A stretch of DNA of 64,000 nt from Caenorhabditis remanei (lineage: Eukaryota > Nematoda > Chromadorea > Rhabditida > Rhabditidae), in assembly GCF_010183535.1 (NCBI RefSeq), contig NC_071333.1:13514587-13578586 (forward strand), read 5' to 3'. The notes beneath the pieces were generated by a model. The model saw only the letters and a program-made list of their open reading frames with translations. It had not been told where the DNA came from and searched no databases. This document shows positions 1 to 12,800 of this stretch, piece after piece (positions within the stretch are counted from its first letter, which is position 1; every line of letters starts with the position of its first letter). The position numbers and the translations under genes are program-made.

Positions 1-3000
1 ACCTATCACCTTCTCGTTTCAAAACTCAACCTTGCAAGACACTCACTACATAGTATCTGGTTTCGTAACGGAAAGTGTGAGAAGAGGACTAAAGAGTGCC
101 GCAAGGTCGGAAATCAGGTCAGAGTGCTAATTCGTTGATTTATTTGCACCGCAGAATAGCTATCGCGGTAATGTGGTCCGACAAAAACGGCGAAGAGAAA
201 CCGGAAAAAGTGCCAGATTGAGTTGTGAGAAAAGAATAGTAAAGTATAAGTGAAAGTCAAGATGGTAAAGTTACGAGGAAGGCACGAGACTGAATGCGAT
301 AGAAACAGAAAAAGAGGGTGAGAAAAGATTCTTGGTCCGGAATAATTTATAGGACCCATTTCGAAGGCTCATTGACTCACTCATTCCAAGTGCGCCGTTT
401 CGAAATGTTTACGATGCAACAAGGAGATGGAACATGATGAGACTTTACAGAGGAAGAGACCCGACGGGTGGAAAAAAGAACAATGTGGTTGGGAAGGGTA
501 TCAGTTGTAATAAGACATCTCTTTTTACGCGGAGATTTAAATTCAAAAAAATCAGAAACGTTCAAAATTTAAATACGAAAAATTAACATATAAATCGACT
601 ATTTGAAGACTATACTAAAGTACCATATAGTGGGACAAAATGAAAGATTGATTTTTTTTTCGAAGAAGATTTGTGAATTGGAAATGAGAAGCCAAAAAAG
701 AAACAACGCATCTATTCTGTGGTAGGTCCAAAAGTCACCAGGGACAGATTTGTGAGTCCTTATAAATGAGGTGACCTTCTTTGAAAAACGGATATATGTA
801 CTCTCTAGTTTTGGCTTTTTGTCACTGTTGAAACTTTAAAAAGTGACGGATGAGCTAGAAGTGGGGGGCTAAGGAGGACAAAAAAGAAGAGAAAGTGGAG
901 GACATTGAACAATGACTCTATTGTTTTGGTATAGCTGGATTTCGGGAGAGGTATAGGTATTGGTGATGTGATCTATGGCTAAGATTTTCGACTTAGGATT
1001 AGGAGTTTTTGTTCTTTAAAGAACATCTAAAAATAAGTTTTCAATATTCACTTTAGTCTGAAAACACACAGTGAGAACAACAGAAGTAGCACCGCACAAC
1101 AGAACGAAAATTCCATTCTTCCATGAATATCCTTCCCTCATTCTGCTATATGCCTGAATCGGAAACAATCCGTGATCTCTTTTCAGAAATGTATGAAAAT
1201 GTGAGCAAGAGAAATAATGATGTTCGTATCGTTAAGAAAAATGCAAAAAAGGAAAACGAAGAGAACGTGTGGAGACGGATACAGAGACTGAGATGATGTG
1301 TACGTTTATTTTGCATTGTGTTCGTTTTTTTTGTGACAAAGAAAAAATGAAGGAAAAAAGAAGGAGAAGGAGCTATGGATATAGTGCCTAGATTTTTTGA
1401 AAGTTTTGTTGGAGTTACGACTAAAAAATTGAAAATTGATAAAATGAAACGTGGAGGAGTCAACTTTTTGTTTTGTGATGTATAATATCCCAAAGACATA
1501 GATTCTACCGCAGCAAAAAAAAAAAAAACGAGAAAAAAAAAGAAAAACTTTGCGAAGAGGCCTCTAGGACTCTGGATAATCTTTTAGATTGCTTGGGAAC
1601 CTCACAACGTGGAGAAGCTCGGAGGACTCAAAAATGTGGGAAACTGGCGGGAAGCGATGAACCAAACGGGCACTTGAAGAACACAATATGTAGAGTAGAG
1701 TGGTTGAAAATGTTTGGCAGGGAAACGGGAAGGCGAGAAGGACTCTGTGGAGGGGCGGAAAGGAAATGCGGGAGAGCTGGGAAGAAGGGGCAAAAGGAAA
1801 GGATGTGTGAAGTCGTATCTACAGGATTAAGGAAGAAAACACACTCACACACCGCCTCGTTTCCTTTTTTGTCTAATTTTTATGCATTTACATCTTTGTA
1901 TAGTTCGAGTTTTGACGCATCATGATATCGTATTAACCGGATGAAGTCGGAATATCAAGCCACCCGGTCCGAAACAGGACACGTACTGTCGGACTAGTTT
2001 TTGTTAGCATAATCAGCTGTACGAGTAGTTTAGGCAAATTAATCATAGAAAATACCTCGGTTATGGGTAATCCACTATCTAGCAGCCTGTGGGTTGGGTA
2101 TTGTGTGTAAAACACAAAAGGTACTGTAGCTTATAAAAAGCGTTGCTATTGAAAATAGTTTCCGACTGCAAATGGATCTTCAAACATCAGTTACAAGCAA
2201 AACAATGAAAATGAAAAGATTCTTGAAATCTTATAACTTGATCGAACGGAGATTCAGCTGTAATCTACAATTTATCAAAACAAGCTTAAAAATATGAACC
2301 TGATCTGGTGAATAAATTTTGAACCCTTTACAAAAAAATACACCAGGGTATTCAAAAAAATCTCTGAAAACAAAAAAAATCGAAAAGTTGTGAAAATAAG
2401 AGTTATCACCCAGAGGTGTCCTGTGTTCACAGATACCCGAGCAGTTGGTCATGAGGGAAAGGGAACTTGCCCGGGAGATTAGAGAAAGAGAAGACGAGTG
2501 AATAGAGGGACAAAAAAGTTTCGAGGTCCACTCACAACGAGTTTTTAGGGAGTCGATGACGCCAACCCAGCCGGAAGATTCAAAAAAGATAGAGAGACAT
2601 GCACAAAAACGTGTAGATGTATGCAGAAAACATCCAAAAAAAAGTGGAAGAAGAAACGTTGCGGGGAGTTTTTTTCAGAATCAGACAACCCGGAGGAAAA
2701 AAAATGGAAAGAAAGCGAGAAAGACAAGTTAGGAATGGGTTGGTTGGGCCCCGGTGTTAGAGTAGTGTGGGCTGTGCTTTTGGGACCACCAAAGGTATAC
2801 GTTGCCGTTGACTGCGGTGGTAGTGGTGGATTCGAGGGGCACAAGAAAGTTGACTGCATTGAGTCGTCCGGTTCTCCGGAATGCGCATGCATGAGCTGTC
2901 AAGGAGAAAATCCACATTTTCCACCCAACCAAGCATTTCCAATGGTCCTAAGACGCTCTTTATTAATTACTCAGTTGACACGTGTCTCTTCTTTTTTTAA

Positions 3001-6000
3001 AGAAGAAAGTCAAAAGATGAGTAAAAAGAAAGGAACATGCCACAAGGATGGTAGAAAAGGAACAAAAAATTAGTAATGTAACTAGAAAATCATGTATAAA
3101 ATGAGGTAGTCGGTCCCGAGAAAACTAAAAAATTTGATATCTATCTTAGCTGAAACAGTCTGGTCAATGATCATAGTAGTTAAAAGTGTTTCTATTACTG
3201 TTTTCTATAAAAGATATCAATCCGAAGCTTTAATTTGTTAGAACGGATTCATAATTTAACTTTGAAGGTTTGATAATGCTATTTTAATTGTTGGTCGGTC
3301 TCGTTAAATATAAAGTTAATTATAACGTTAATTATGAACAATCTCAGAATAAAATCAACACAGGAACGCCAGAAGTGTACAGAGGAATAACTAATGAATC
3401 GAGAAACAAAAACTAGGACATTGTTCTATTGTGAAAAGTCATTTTTCGAAAAGAATATGTGCACCAGATGGTGGCGGCACCCAGTGCGGAATGACTTAAC
3501 CGCATATAATTGAAAGAAGTACTAGTAAATGAAAAACTGAGATGTGAGTTGGGAAAACGGAAAGCTCAGGAGAGAAACACGTCGAAAATCGAAATAATCG
3601 AATCAGGAGTTGACTGGCAAAACGTCTCTACGCCACGGCGTCTACGGGATAATTGTTGTTGAATGTCTTGGCAAGAGAGAATAATCTGATAAAGTCTCTC
3701 GCAGAAAGTCGTTGAGGGCAATAAAAAGGAGATTAGCGAAAAGAGACTGCCCGGGGGGTTACAATGACAAAACCACCCCACCGCACCGACAAAGAAGCTA
3801 TTCAGATTTTCTGAAAAATATGAACGTCTTTTTGAAAAAATAAAGACATGCAATAGCAAGTTTTATATTTTTGCTGATACTATCTACTGCTGTAGCTTTT
3901 AAATGTCTTTTATAAGGGAAGAATATGTAGTATTAATGGATTTTCTATTTATACAACTTTTGATTTACAACAAATCATCTGAACTCTAATGGTTAGACCT
4001 ATTGTATTCAACAATATTTTTGCTTTCACAGCAAGAAAACATCCGAGATACACAACTGATAAAAGTGAATCCACTCCAATCTAATCCCATATCTCTTAAC
4101 CAAAAGTCTTAGGCAAATCCTTCACGAGGTAACATCCTTTTCCGTACCCGAACAAGAAAAGGATAAGAAAAAACAAAACAAAAAACCTATTCCTGGCGTC
4201 ACTCTATTCATCCCTCTGCTTTTGGTCCATACCGCCCAATGAATAACTAATTTTGTTCTTGATAGGGAACGTACATTGAGGAGTGTAAAGCTGGCGGAAG
4301 AAGATCACAGAATGCATGGAATGCAGGATGAGATCACGAAATAAGCTCATGGAGAGTCGACTCATCATGGATTCAGAGAAGTGAGGGATCTTGGAAGGTG
4401 GTTGCAAGTTGGATGAAAATAAAAATGTTCTATTTTGTGATATTATTTTGAATTATGTTCTGGACGAAGATTTAAATAATTTATAAGTTCTGAATATGCG
4501 AAATATAGCGAAATGTTGAATCTATATAAGTAAAATTTTAGAAACTGTTTAGGACATCCACGTTGTACAAACATACATTACGAATCCTAACCGAAAGTTC
4601 TAGCTATGCCTCAAGAGATAAACCAACGAAGTATGAACATCAATAGTAATAATGAGCACTGTCTACCCAGTATTATAGAAGTTGAATCTATCTATCTTTT
4701 GGTTCAACATTAATATAACGAAACCTTGAAAAATATTCAAATACTTTAGAATGATTTGTATGTTTTCTCCCAAACCAAAAACGTAAGATAGTTAAAAAAA
4801 CTACAAGTTTTCTTATTCTCGAGTGATAGGACACCCGGGGGAATGTGGAGTGGCGTTGACCAAAATCGTCGTGGATAATGAAGTTTGGTTCACAAAGAGT
4901 GCGCACAAAGAACTGCGGAATTAGACGAAACGGGAAGAAGGAGCGAAAAAAACTTTCACCGAATTTTTGTTGATTGAACGCATCCCATGTACAACTTTTT
5001 TATTCGATGTGTTATAAATGAAATATTTGGGATTATGAAGTTTTGATTAGACTGGAGATACCGGAAGAAAGCTCGACCTTCAAACCGGATGAATACCAGC
5101 CAGCTGATAAAGCAGATAGAATGAGAAGTACGGAAGATAAACTTTCGCATTGTGTGAGGCGGAAATGAAGAATGGGAAATGAGATTTGTGAGCCGAGGGG
5201 GTATTGCTACTATTGATACTGCGCATCCACATTTCTACCAGGTTTGGTTAAAAAAAATCAGGGAAAAAAATCATTGAAGACTTTCTGTAAAACGAAAAAC
5301 AACTTGAAAACTGACCGAAAAAAAACAAGTGTCACTGATAACAGATGAGGAAAAAAGAGATTGAAAAATGGAATACCTTGTTCAAATCTGGATTTGTTTG
5401 CGTTTTTCTATATTGTGTATATCAACGGCTGTTCAAAAAAATTATGTTTTTCATTCATGGCTCACCGAAGGTAGAAAAAAAGTGAAAAGTGAAAAGAAAA
5501 TGAAAAAATTTAGTCGACCACTACTACTACGCCTCGTGTTTTTTCCTGAGATAGAAATCTCTGATAACGAATCGGCTAATCCATAGGAAGATTATTAAAA
5601 CTAGCGAATTGTACTTTCATCGTTGCCTCATCCAACAGATAAATAAGAAAAATAGGTCATCCCAGTAATAAAACAAAACAAGAACGCTTTTTCGTGTATA
5701 ACAAATGAACCAAAAAGCTAGAGTTCAGTCTAAATTACAAAGAGAATAAAATTCTCAAAAAGTGCAATATGTAAGAATATGCGGACATGGGTTTGACAAG
5801 ACAAGTGCATCAAGTGTCATGGTTTCATCGAATATGAATAACTCTGACTCATGTTGTTAGAATTGGTATCTAGAAAGCGATTAGTGTAGAGGATTGGTAC
5901 ACGATATTTAGTCTATACGAGAATAACTGAAAAACTCACATCTCAGTGACGGAAATGTGTGAAATAGAGGGTATTCTGATTTTCAGAGAAGCTTAAAAAG

Positions 6001-6785
6001 TTTCATATTTTTCGAAAAGACTAATGAGTTCTCATCATGCAGAATTGTACTTTTGGATAGTCCATTTATACTATAAGAGTAAGCTTTCCTGTCGAAACGG
6101 TTTCAACCGTTTCCGTTCTCCAGAGATCAAAAAATCACTCATTTTCTTCTTGATCTATGCAGTTCTGTTCGTTTATATCAGAACGCCAGAATGTAATTTC
6201 ATTTTGTACAGACAGCAGGTTAATCCTTGAAATCCTAATATTGTATGAGCCTAAAATGAAAATTGAACATACAATTTGCATCAGGTGTCTAGAAATGAGA
6301 AACTAATCAGAAAATATTTTGTATTTGGCAGAGTGTGACTCCACCTCTTAATAAGAAAGTGTATAGAGAAATAGGAAAACAAGAGAAGTCAAGCAAGAAG
6401 ACTTGATAGCTGAGATTCTTGGAGAAGAATCAAAAGTCAAAGTGAAGATGGAAATACCGGATGTGATAGTCACTTTCATTTTTGACGCGCTTCTCAGCTT
6501 TTTCTTCACATTTTTTTATTCAGAACGACGGATCAGTCCTGCCGTCTGGTCACGCATCACCTCCAGAAAGCTGGTGTCTCTAATTCCTCTTCATCTTCGT
6601 GCTCTTTCCCCTCCTAATACATACACTCACACGCAACTCCAACCGCCACCACACCAAACAACACCATAGCAACAAGGTCTTCATAGAAGGGGGACACGTT
6701 TTGGTCAACGTCTGTCCATTCCTTCTTATTTCGCCTCCGTTCTCACTAGTTTCTTCGTATTTCCACTTGCTTGCGCTTTCGACCT
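1..6785. other. gene-poor AT-rich intergenic DNA
   Basis: I see no convincing coding exon here. The open frames present are short or low in complexity, for example a lysine-rich frame at 2621-3073 with no exon signals and no family resemblance. The DNA contains purine-rich runs and poly(A)/poly(T) tracts typical of worm intergenic sequence. A perfect small palindrome lies at 6094-6113. The region could carry upstream regulatory sequence for the gene starting at 6825, but no specific element can be named. Confidence 0.6.
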
Positions 6786-6817
6786 GTCCGGGCTCCTTAG
6801 TAAAAGGACACCCGGAC
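6786..6817 (+). promoter_or_regulatory. hairpin just upstream of the start codon of the 6825 gene
   Basis: A nested inverted repeat is visible: GTCCGGG (6786-6792) pairs with CCCGGAC (6811-6817), and inside it TCCTT (6794-6798) pairs with AAGGA (6804-6808) around a 5-base loop. That gives 12 pairs with minimal bulges. It ends 7 bases before the ATG at 6825, so if transcribed it would sit in the 5' leader and could affect translation. The function is inferred only. Confidence 0.4.
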
Positions 6818-6824
6818 TTTTGAG

Positions 6825-9800
6825 ATGATTTTTATCATATTGCTAATTACTATTATTGGTTTTTCGACGCAGCAACCACCAGATGCCCCAGGTAGCAAAA
6901 AAAAATGGAAAAGTGTAAAGATTTCTGGGTTTCAGTGTTCATAACCTCTCAACTACCTTCGAACAACTCGGCTGAACCTATTGTTGTTATTGATGGAAGT
7001 GAAAATTTAAACTCATCGACAGGAATGATTGGAAATTCAGAGAAATACCACAATGCTACAGAACCGTCATATCTCTACATAGTACAGTTGGGTGAGTGAA
7101 ATGAAAAATATTTCTGGCCGAAAAGTGGCAAAAATTAGAAACAAAAAACAAAAAAAATTCTTTAGAATTAAAATCAAGTCGAGTCGAAGAACCGTTCGCA
7201 GAAATCGAAAAACGACTGGATAAACTGGTGGATATGGCATTTGTTCTAGCCGCCTATAAACACAGAAGACAAGCACCACCTGCCGAGATTAAATCAGATA
7301 ATTTAGGATATAGCACAAAGGTGAGTCTTTATTTTGACATTTCTATATGTGGGCAATCCTTTTGAGAAAAACAGTTAGGTTCTAAACATCAAAGCATCAA
7401 CAAATCAGTTTCCTGAGGTAGCAAAAAACATGTGAAAATTTTGAAATCTGTTGTGCTTGCTTCGCTCACTAGTCATTTTTCTGTCTATTATTTTGAGTTC
7501 CATTCTTTTTTCGATATAATGAGGGCATGGTGGACGTTGAAAGTTAAATAGCACAATGAGAGATCAACTGGTCAGCTATTTTTGCAAAACAGAAAAAAAG
7601 AGGAATACAACAAAAAATGTGAAAAAGAATAGTAAGAACTGAAAATGATGAGAAATAAGGTAAGACAAAAGAAAAAAGCTGAAAACGTTTGGATACGCAC
7701 TTTCGTCCAAAAATAAGTGGCGGATCTCTTTCACTCTCTGCTCAAATCTCCACTAGACTCTTTATGTTTTTTCTACTCTATTTTCACCTTGCCGGAAACG
7801 ATATGAAAGACGGAGTATTAAGAATTGAGGACAATGTCAGAGAATAGGAAAAATACTAGGAAGAGAAGGAGAGGTCTAACTATTTCTACTTGAAAATTTT
7901 CCACTATAATGTGCTTGTTTTTTGTTTTTGTTTTCTCCCCTAGGCAGTCGGTTTCACCATTTCTAAGACCGACTTTAACTGACATCAGTTGGTGACTGAT
8001 TTACGAATGTCACAAAAAAACGACACCATAATAAGCAAGGGAACAGCAGTAAGAAAACGGATAACGGAAACCCAATTGTCAAAGATTTCGTGTTCGAAAC
8101 TTGGTTATGGTTTTGATGCAAGATAGGAAAAAGAAATAAGAAAAAAATGAGAAAAAAGTTGTAGTAATACAAATTTAAATTTAGAAGACATTCAAATATT
8201 GTAGCCTACAAACATTTGAAAAAAATCTGGAAAAATAACTTCATTTTCAATAGAAGACAAATTCTGTCTTGTGCTAAAACTTTAAAAAAAAGTGATTCTT
8301 CTGCCCGAAAAAAAAACATTTCAAAATAAAAACTACCCTACTCGGAGTCTACTTGAAATTGGTGGAAATATATTTTTCAGGGGGGCAATAGATGCAAAAA
8401 GATAGAGCGTGTTTGAAACAGGCGCAAAAATAAATAAAGTGCAAATGCGGCAGCCGTCTGGACCTCCTTTACCAAACGGCAACCCTCTTTTTCTTTTGCC
8501 ACTACTCCCGTCCAAAAAAATACTTGACCCCTAGCTTCAGGTTTTTTTGGAAAGAAAAAGGAAAACGAGAGAAGTCCAAGGTACACAACATACGCAAACG
8601 CACATTTTTGGAGCATCAATGTTTCGTGGAATGAGTGAAAAAAAGGAAGAGCAAGCGGGAAAAAGATCCGGCGTCCGGAAATTAGCGTTAGTCGAGCGAT
8701 TCAGTTTTTTTCTAAGCGGTGGTTGGAATATATTGGATATCATTTTGTCAAAAAAAGGGATCCTTTACTTCAGAAGTGCTACTATAGGCCAGACTATTAG
8801 GTTGTTTTGGGTGGGTGAGAAGAAAAAACCCGTCTCAAACTTTCGAAATGCAATTTGCAAGCATTTCGAAGCCAACCAGACACACTATGTAGGGCCCACG
8901 GCGACCACCGCCATGGCCACCGAGAGAAGATATAACTGAAAAATGTGGCGAGAAGTTGCAAAATGTTTGTATCTATGTGAGTCTATGTATGTTAGTCTCA
9001 GAATACTACGCAAACGTATGTTTGCTCATTTTGAATAGGACCATCCAGGAAGGGAAAGCGAAATAGGGACCGGTCATTTTTTAGATGCAATATATTTCTA
9101 TATTTCTAGATAAATGTGCAAATATATTTGAAAATGAAGCAATTTCTAAGAAGTAGCCGCAACTTGTTAAATAACATTGAAGTTTATGAATGAAAATATT
9201 TTTTGAGTATCAAAAATGAAATCAAAAACTGAAATGATGAATTTCATTTCAGAGAAGTAACATATCACATTTATATATAGTATTTTTCCACGATGATTCT
9301 AAAAAGGATTAGCTAAAATATCACACCTGCAAATTTCAATCTTTGGACTACGAAAACAAAAAGAAACCACTTTTTTCACTATGACGAAACCTTTCTAGAT
9401 CAATCTCTATTTTGAACATCAACAACATTACGTAAAAAAATTGTTGGTCTTCAGGGCTTCATTCATTTTTGGGTTCTTGTTCTTAATCGTCAATTCATCA
9501 ATTTCATTTCAATAATTTTACTCATTTGTAATATTGCTCGTATAGTTTCATTCCATATTCTATTAGGACACTTGCTCTTTTGAAGACTACATTGCATTTG
9601 CAATCATTCACTTTTGGGTCAAATTGGAATAGTTATGCCTTAGTGAACAACGAAGGAAAAGAGATAGACCAAAAGAAGAGAAGACGCAGGTGGAGAAAGG
9701 GCGTAATTATAGCCCAGAGCTTTTAAACTCTGAGCACTGACACTTGGGGGTTTCTGATTCAGGATAAGGAGTGAGATGAAAAAGAAAACTGAGAAGAGAG

Positions 9801-12800
9801 CATTCCAGAAAGGAGGGGGGACAGCCAACAGACCAGATTAGTCTAGCCAGTCAAAAAATTCTGTAAGACGTTGGATGGCTGTTTTGTTTTTGTGGCGAGC
9901 CATCGCCATGTTTGTTGCTTTTGGTGCAATTCAAATTTGGCGCCATGGAGAGTCAAAATTCAAAAGATTAGTTAGTTGTGGGTTATGAGAATTGAAGTGA
10001 AACTCTTGAAGAAAGCTGAAAATGGAAAGCTGATTGTGGCCGAGAATTATTTCCGATGAGTCACTCTTCCACCAATACCGCCACCACCAGTGGCATCCTA
10101 TAACCCTTGCATTTTTCCTTCTTTTCGCCATCCCCACCACCAAACGGACACCCTCTTTTCTCCCCTCGCGCTTCGTACTCTTGCCTTCTTCCTTCTTCTT
10201 TTTCTTCTACTGCTTCTTCTTTTTCCTCGCCTCTTTTCTTTTTGGTCCTTTAATCGATGTCTTGGAGTTACATTTTTCCTCCTCCTATGGTGAGGCTCAA
10301 CCAAACATACAAATCGAAAACGCGTGCCAAGACATGGGCTCCCGAAATTTCGGAAATACTTGGAGAGACGAGACAAATACACATTCAGAAGAATATATTG
10401 GGTCGGTCCGGTTTTTTTTTTCAATTTTGGCACTGGTCGCGGCTTGGTTTTTATTAGGTTCTTTCTTTTTTGAAGTGTAACTAATGTTTGTGAAATAAAA
10501 AACTTATCTATAAGTATAATTTTTAGAATTAGGAATAAGGAATTGAATTAATATTCTATTGGAAGCGATGAACTATTCTAGCTTTTCAATTTCTACTAAA
10601 AACTAAAAGTTGAGTAAATTTTAAAGTTTTTGCCTAATTTTATTATTTAACTCTTTAAATACGTTTATTGTTACTTCCGTTTTTAAAACTAATTCATCCA
10701 TCATATTTCACTTTTTTTTATAACACTGTTTTTCATAGTCAAAAACACATTCAAATTTCAGAGCTTCACTACTATTTAGAAAAAGAAATTTTAAAACTAG
10801 AAAAATAGTCGCACAAAAAAGGTTCAAGTCGTGTCCAGTCGCTTTTTTTGTGAAAGAAAAGAATCATTCGGGCAATAGTCAGGTTTTCCAGACTCACAAG
10901 GAGCAAAACATCAACAACAATAAGGGGTTCGGAACAAGTCGGGGGCAACAGGAACAGAATTCTTCACTTCTTTATCCCTACTCTTTTGTGTCACTCCTTC
11001 AGGATCTGTTTTGTTGTGAGACGAGTTTCTTAGTAGTTTTTAGTCGGAAGTCAAGTTTTCAAGTTTTCAAAGTTCTGCGAAGATAGAACGAAAATGGAAA
11101 CTAGTGATGTAGAGTTTCTGGGAAAGAATGAACAATGTTAGAGAAGGAAGGAAAAACCGAATGAAATGGATTGATCAATTACAGCGTTCAGGAAAAACAC
11201 AACTATTAAAAGTCAGAAAATATTTTAAAACTTTATGGTACTAGAAAAATTATCCACACCTTAGTGTTAGACCATCGTCACAAAATCAGCTTACAATGTT
11301 TACTGAATTATGAATTATTTTATTCCGAAACGGTAATATTGTTTTTTTGTCTGATTGATTGATGCACCAGTGCCTTTGTCGAAAAAAGAAAACGTGATAC
11401 CGACTCGTTTAAAATGTATAAAGTATGGATAAACGATTCACTTACCATGGAATGGCTCCTCGGCATTGTTAGTAATACAGTTGTTATTAGATAACACCAA
11501 TACGTCAGCAGGTTTAGATGCTCACGTGACGATTTAGTATACACGACATACGAAGTAATGAAAAATATTTTAACAATCTCAAATTAGCCAAATCTCAAGA
11601 AAGAAGTGCAAGCTAAATTTTAAGAAATTCTGAAGTGAGGTGTACGACACACACTACGAAAATGTTTTTGCTTTAAAAATAATTGCGTTTTAGGAAACGA
11701 CATGGTTTACATCAATACAGACTTTTATTTTAGATTCTGAGAAAACGGACGTCGGACGGGCACACGTACATTCATTTTGTCACTTATGCGGGGTCGGAAC
11801 TCGTACTTGGAGAGGTTAATTTTTTACCGTTGTCTGTCGATAAACTCTCAATTTTCAGGTTGTCGCAGATGACATGACGCTTCTCAGTGTTTCTCAGATT
11901 TCTGCCATACTACGATACCCATTAGGAAAAATTATATGTTAGTGTCTGACATTGAAACCAATTAATTAAAAATGATGATTCAGCTGATCGAGATATTGAA
12001 AGCCAAAGTTCAACAAAGTGGTGGTTCATTATAATTGTATTGTGTGCTGGGCTGTTCCTTATTGGAATAGGATGGTTTTGTCTGTTTTTATTTTTCAATA
12101 CATGCGGTTTCATGTATGGTACCGATTATGGGGACCACATGACTCGAGCACAAAGAGCCAGAATGAGAAAGCATCTAATTATTGATACAGCGCCATCTCA
12201 GTGTGAACCGTAAGTTTTTATTTTAGAAGTGGTGTGCTACTGTTTTTTCTTAAAAAAACAAAAATGCACTCTGTCTTTACGAATACTGTAAGAGACTCAC
12301 CGCAGTTGTGCGTTTCGGTTGATTGCGAATGCGATAGTGACGATCGTGGTGCAACCAAAATTCCATACGACTGTCGGTTCACTTTCAGAGCTGCCGAGCA
12401 ACCAAACGACGCACTCCCATCTGATGGTTCAATTCCTTCCGAGGCAGCTAAGAAACCGAGACTGAATAGTAAGTTAATTTAGATTTTAATTTCAATCAAG
12501 GCATTTTGTATGAAAATTGAAGATCCCAAAGAAAAAGAAAAGATGGATAAGTAAAAATAGAAGAGTTCATGTTCTTAATGGTTTCTGGGGACCCGTCACA
12601 TCTAATTACAAGTCGTTTTGCAACCAATAACGTCATATTGTACTCTTGGGAATGTGTTCTTGGAGTGAAATAGGATAAATGCACAACAAAAACATTGAAC
12701 GAAAAAGAGGGTATCTCTAGATCAAATGTCAGGGTTTATTACCATTTCTCATTTTGAAATGGAACACTTCAAGATTAGTAGCTAAAGTGGGCGGATTTGC

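Noticed and set aside
2621..3073. 150-codon plus-strand open frame
   Set aside because: Lysine-rich low-complexity ends, no splice signals, no domain, no upstream exon; a similar-length frame exists on the other strand.
10034..10480. 148-codon hydrophobic plus-strand frame
   Set aside because: It is a CT-rich tract read as Phe/Leu, inside an intron of a supported gene, and not flanked in phase.
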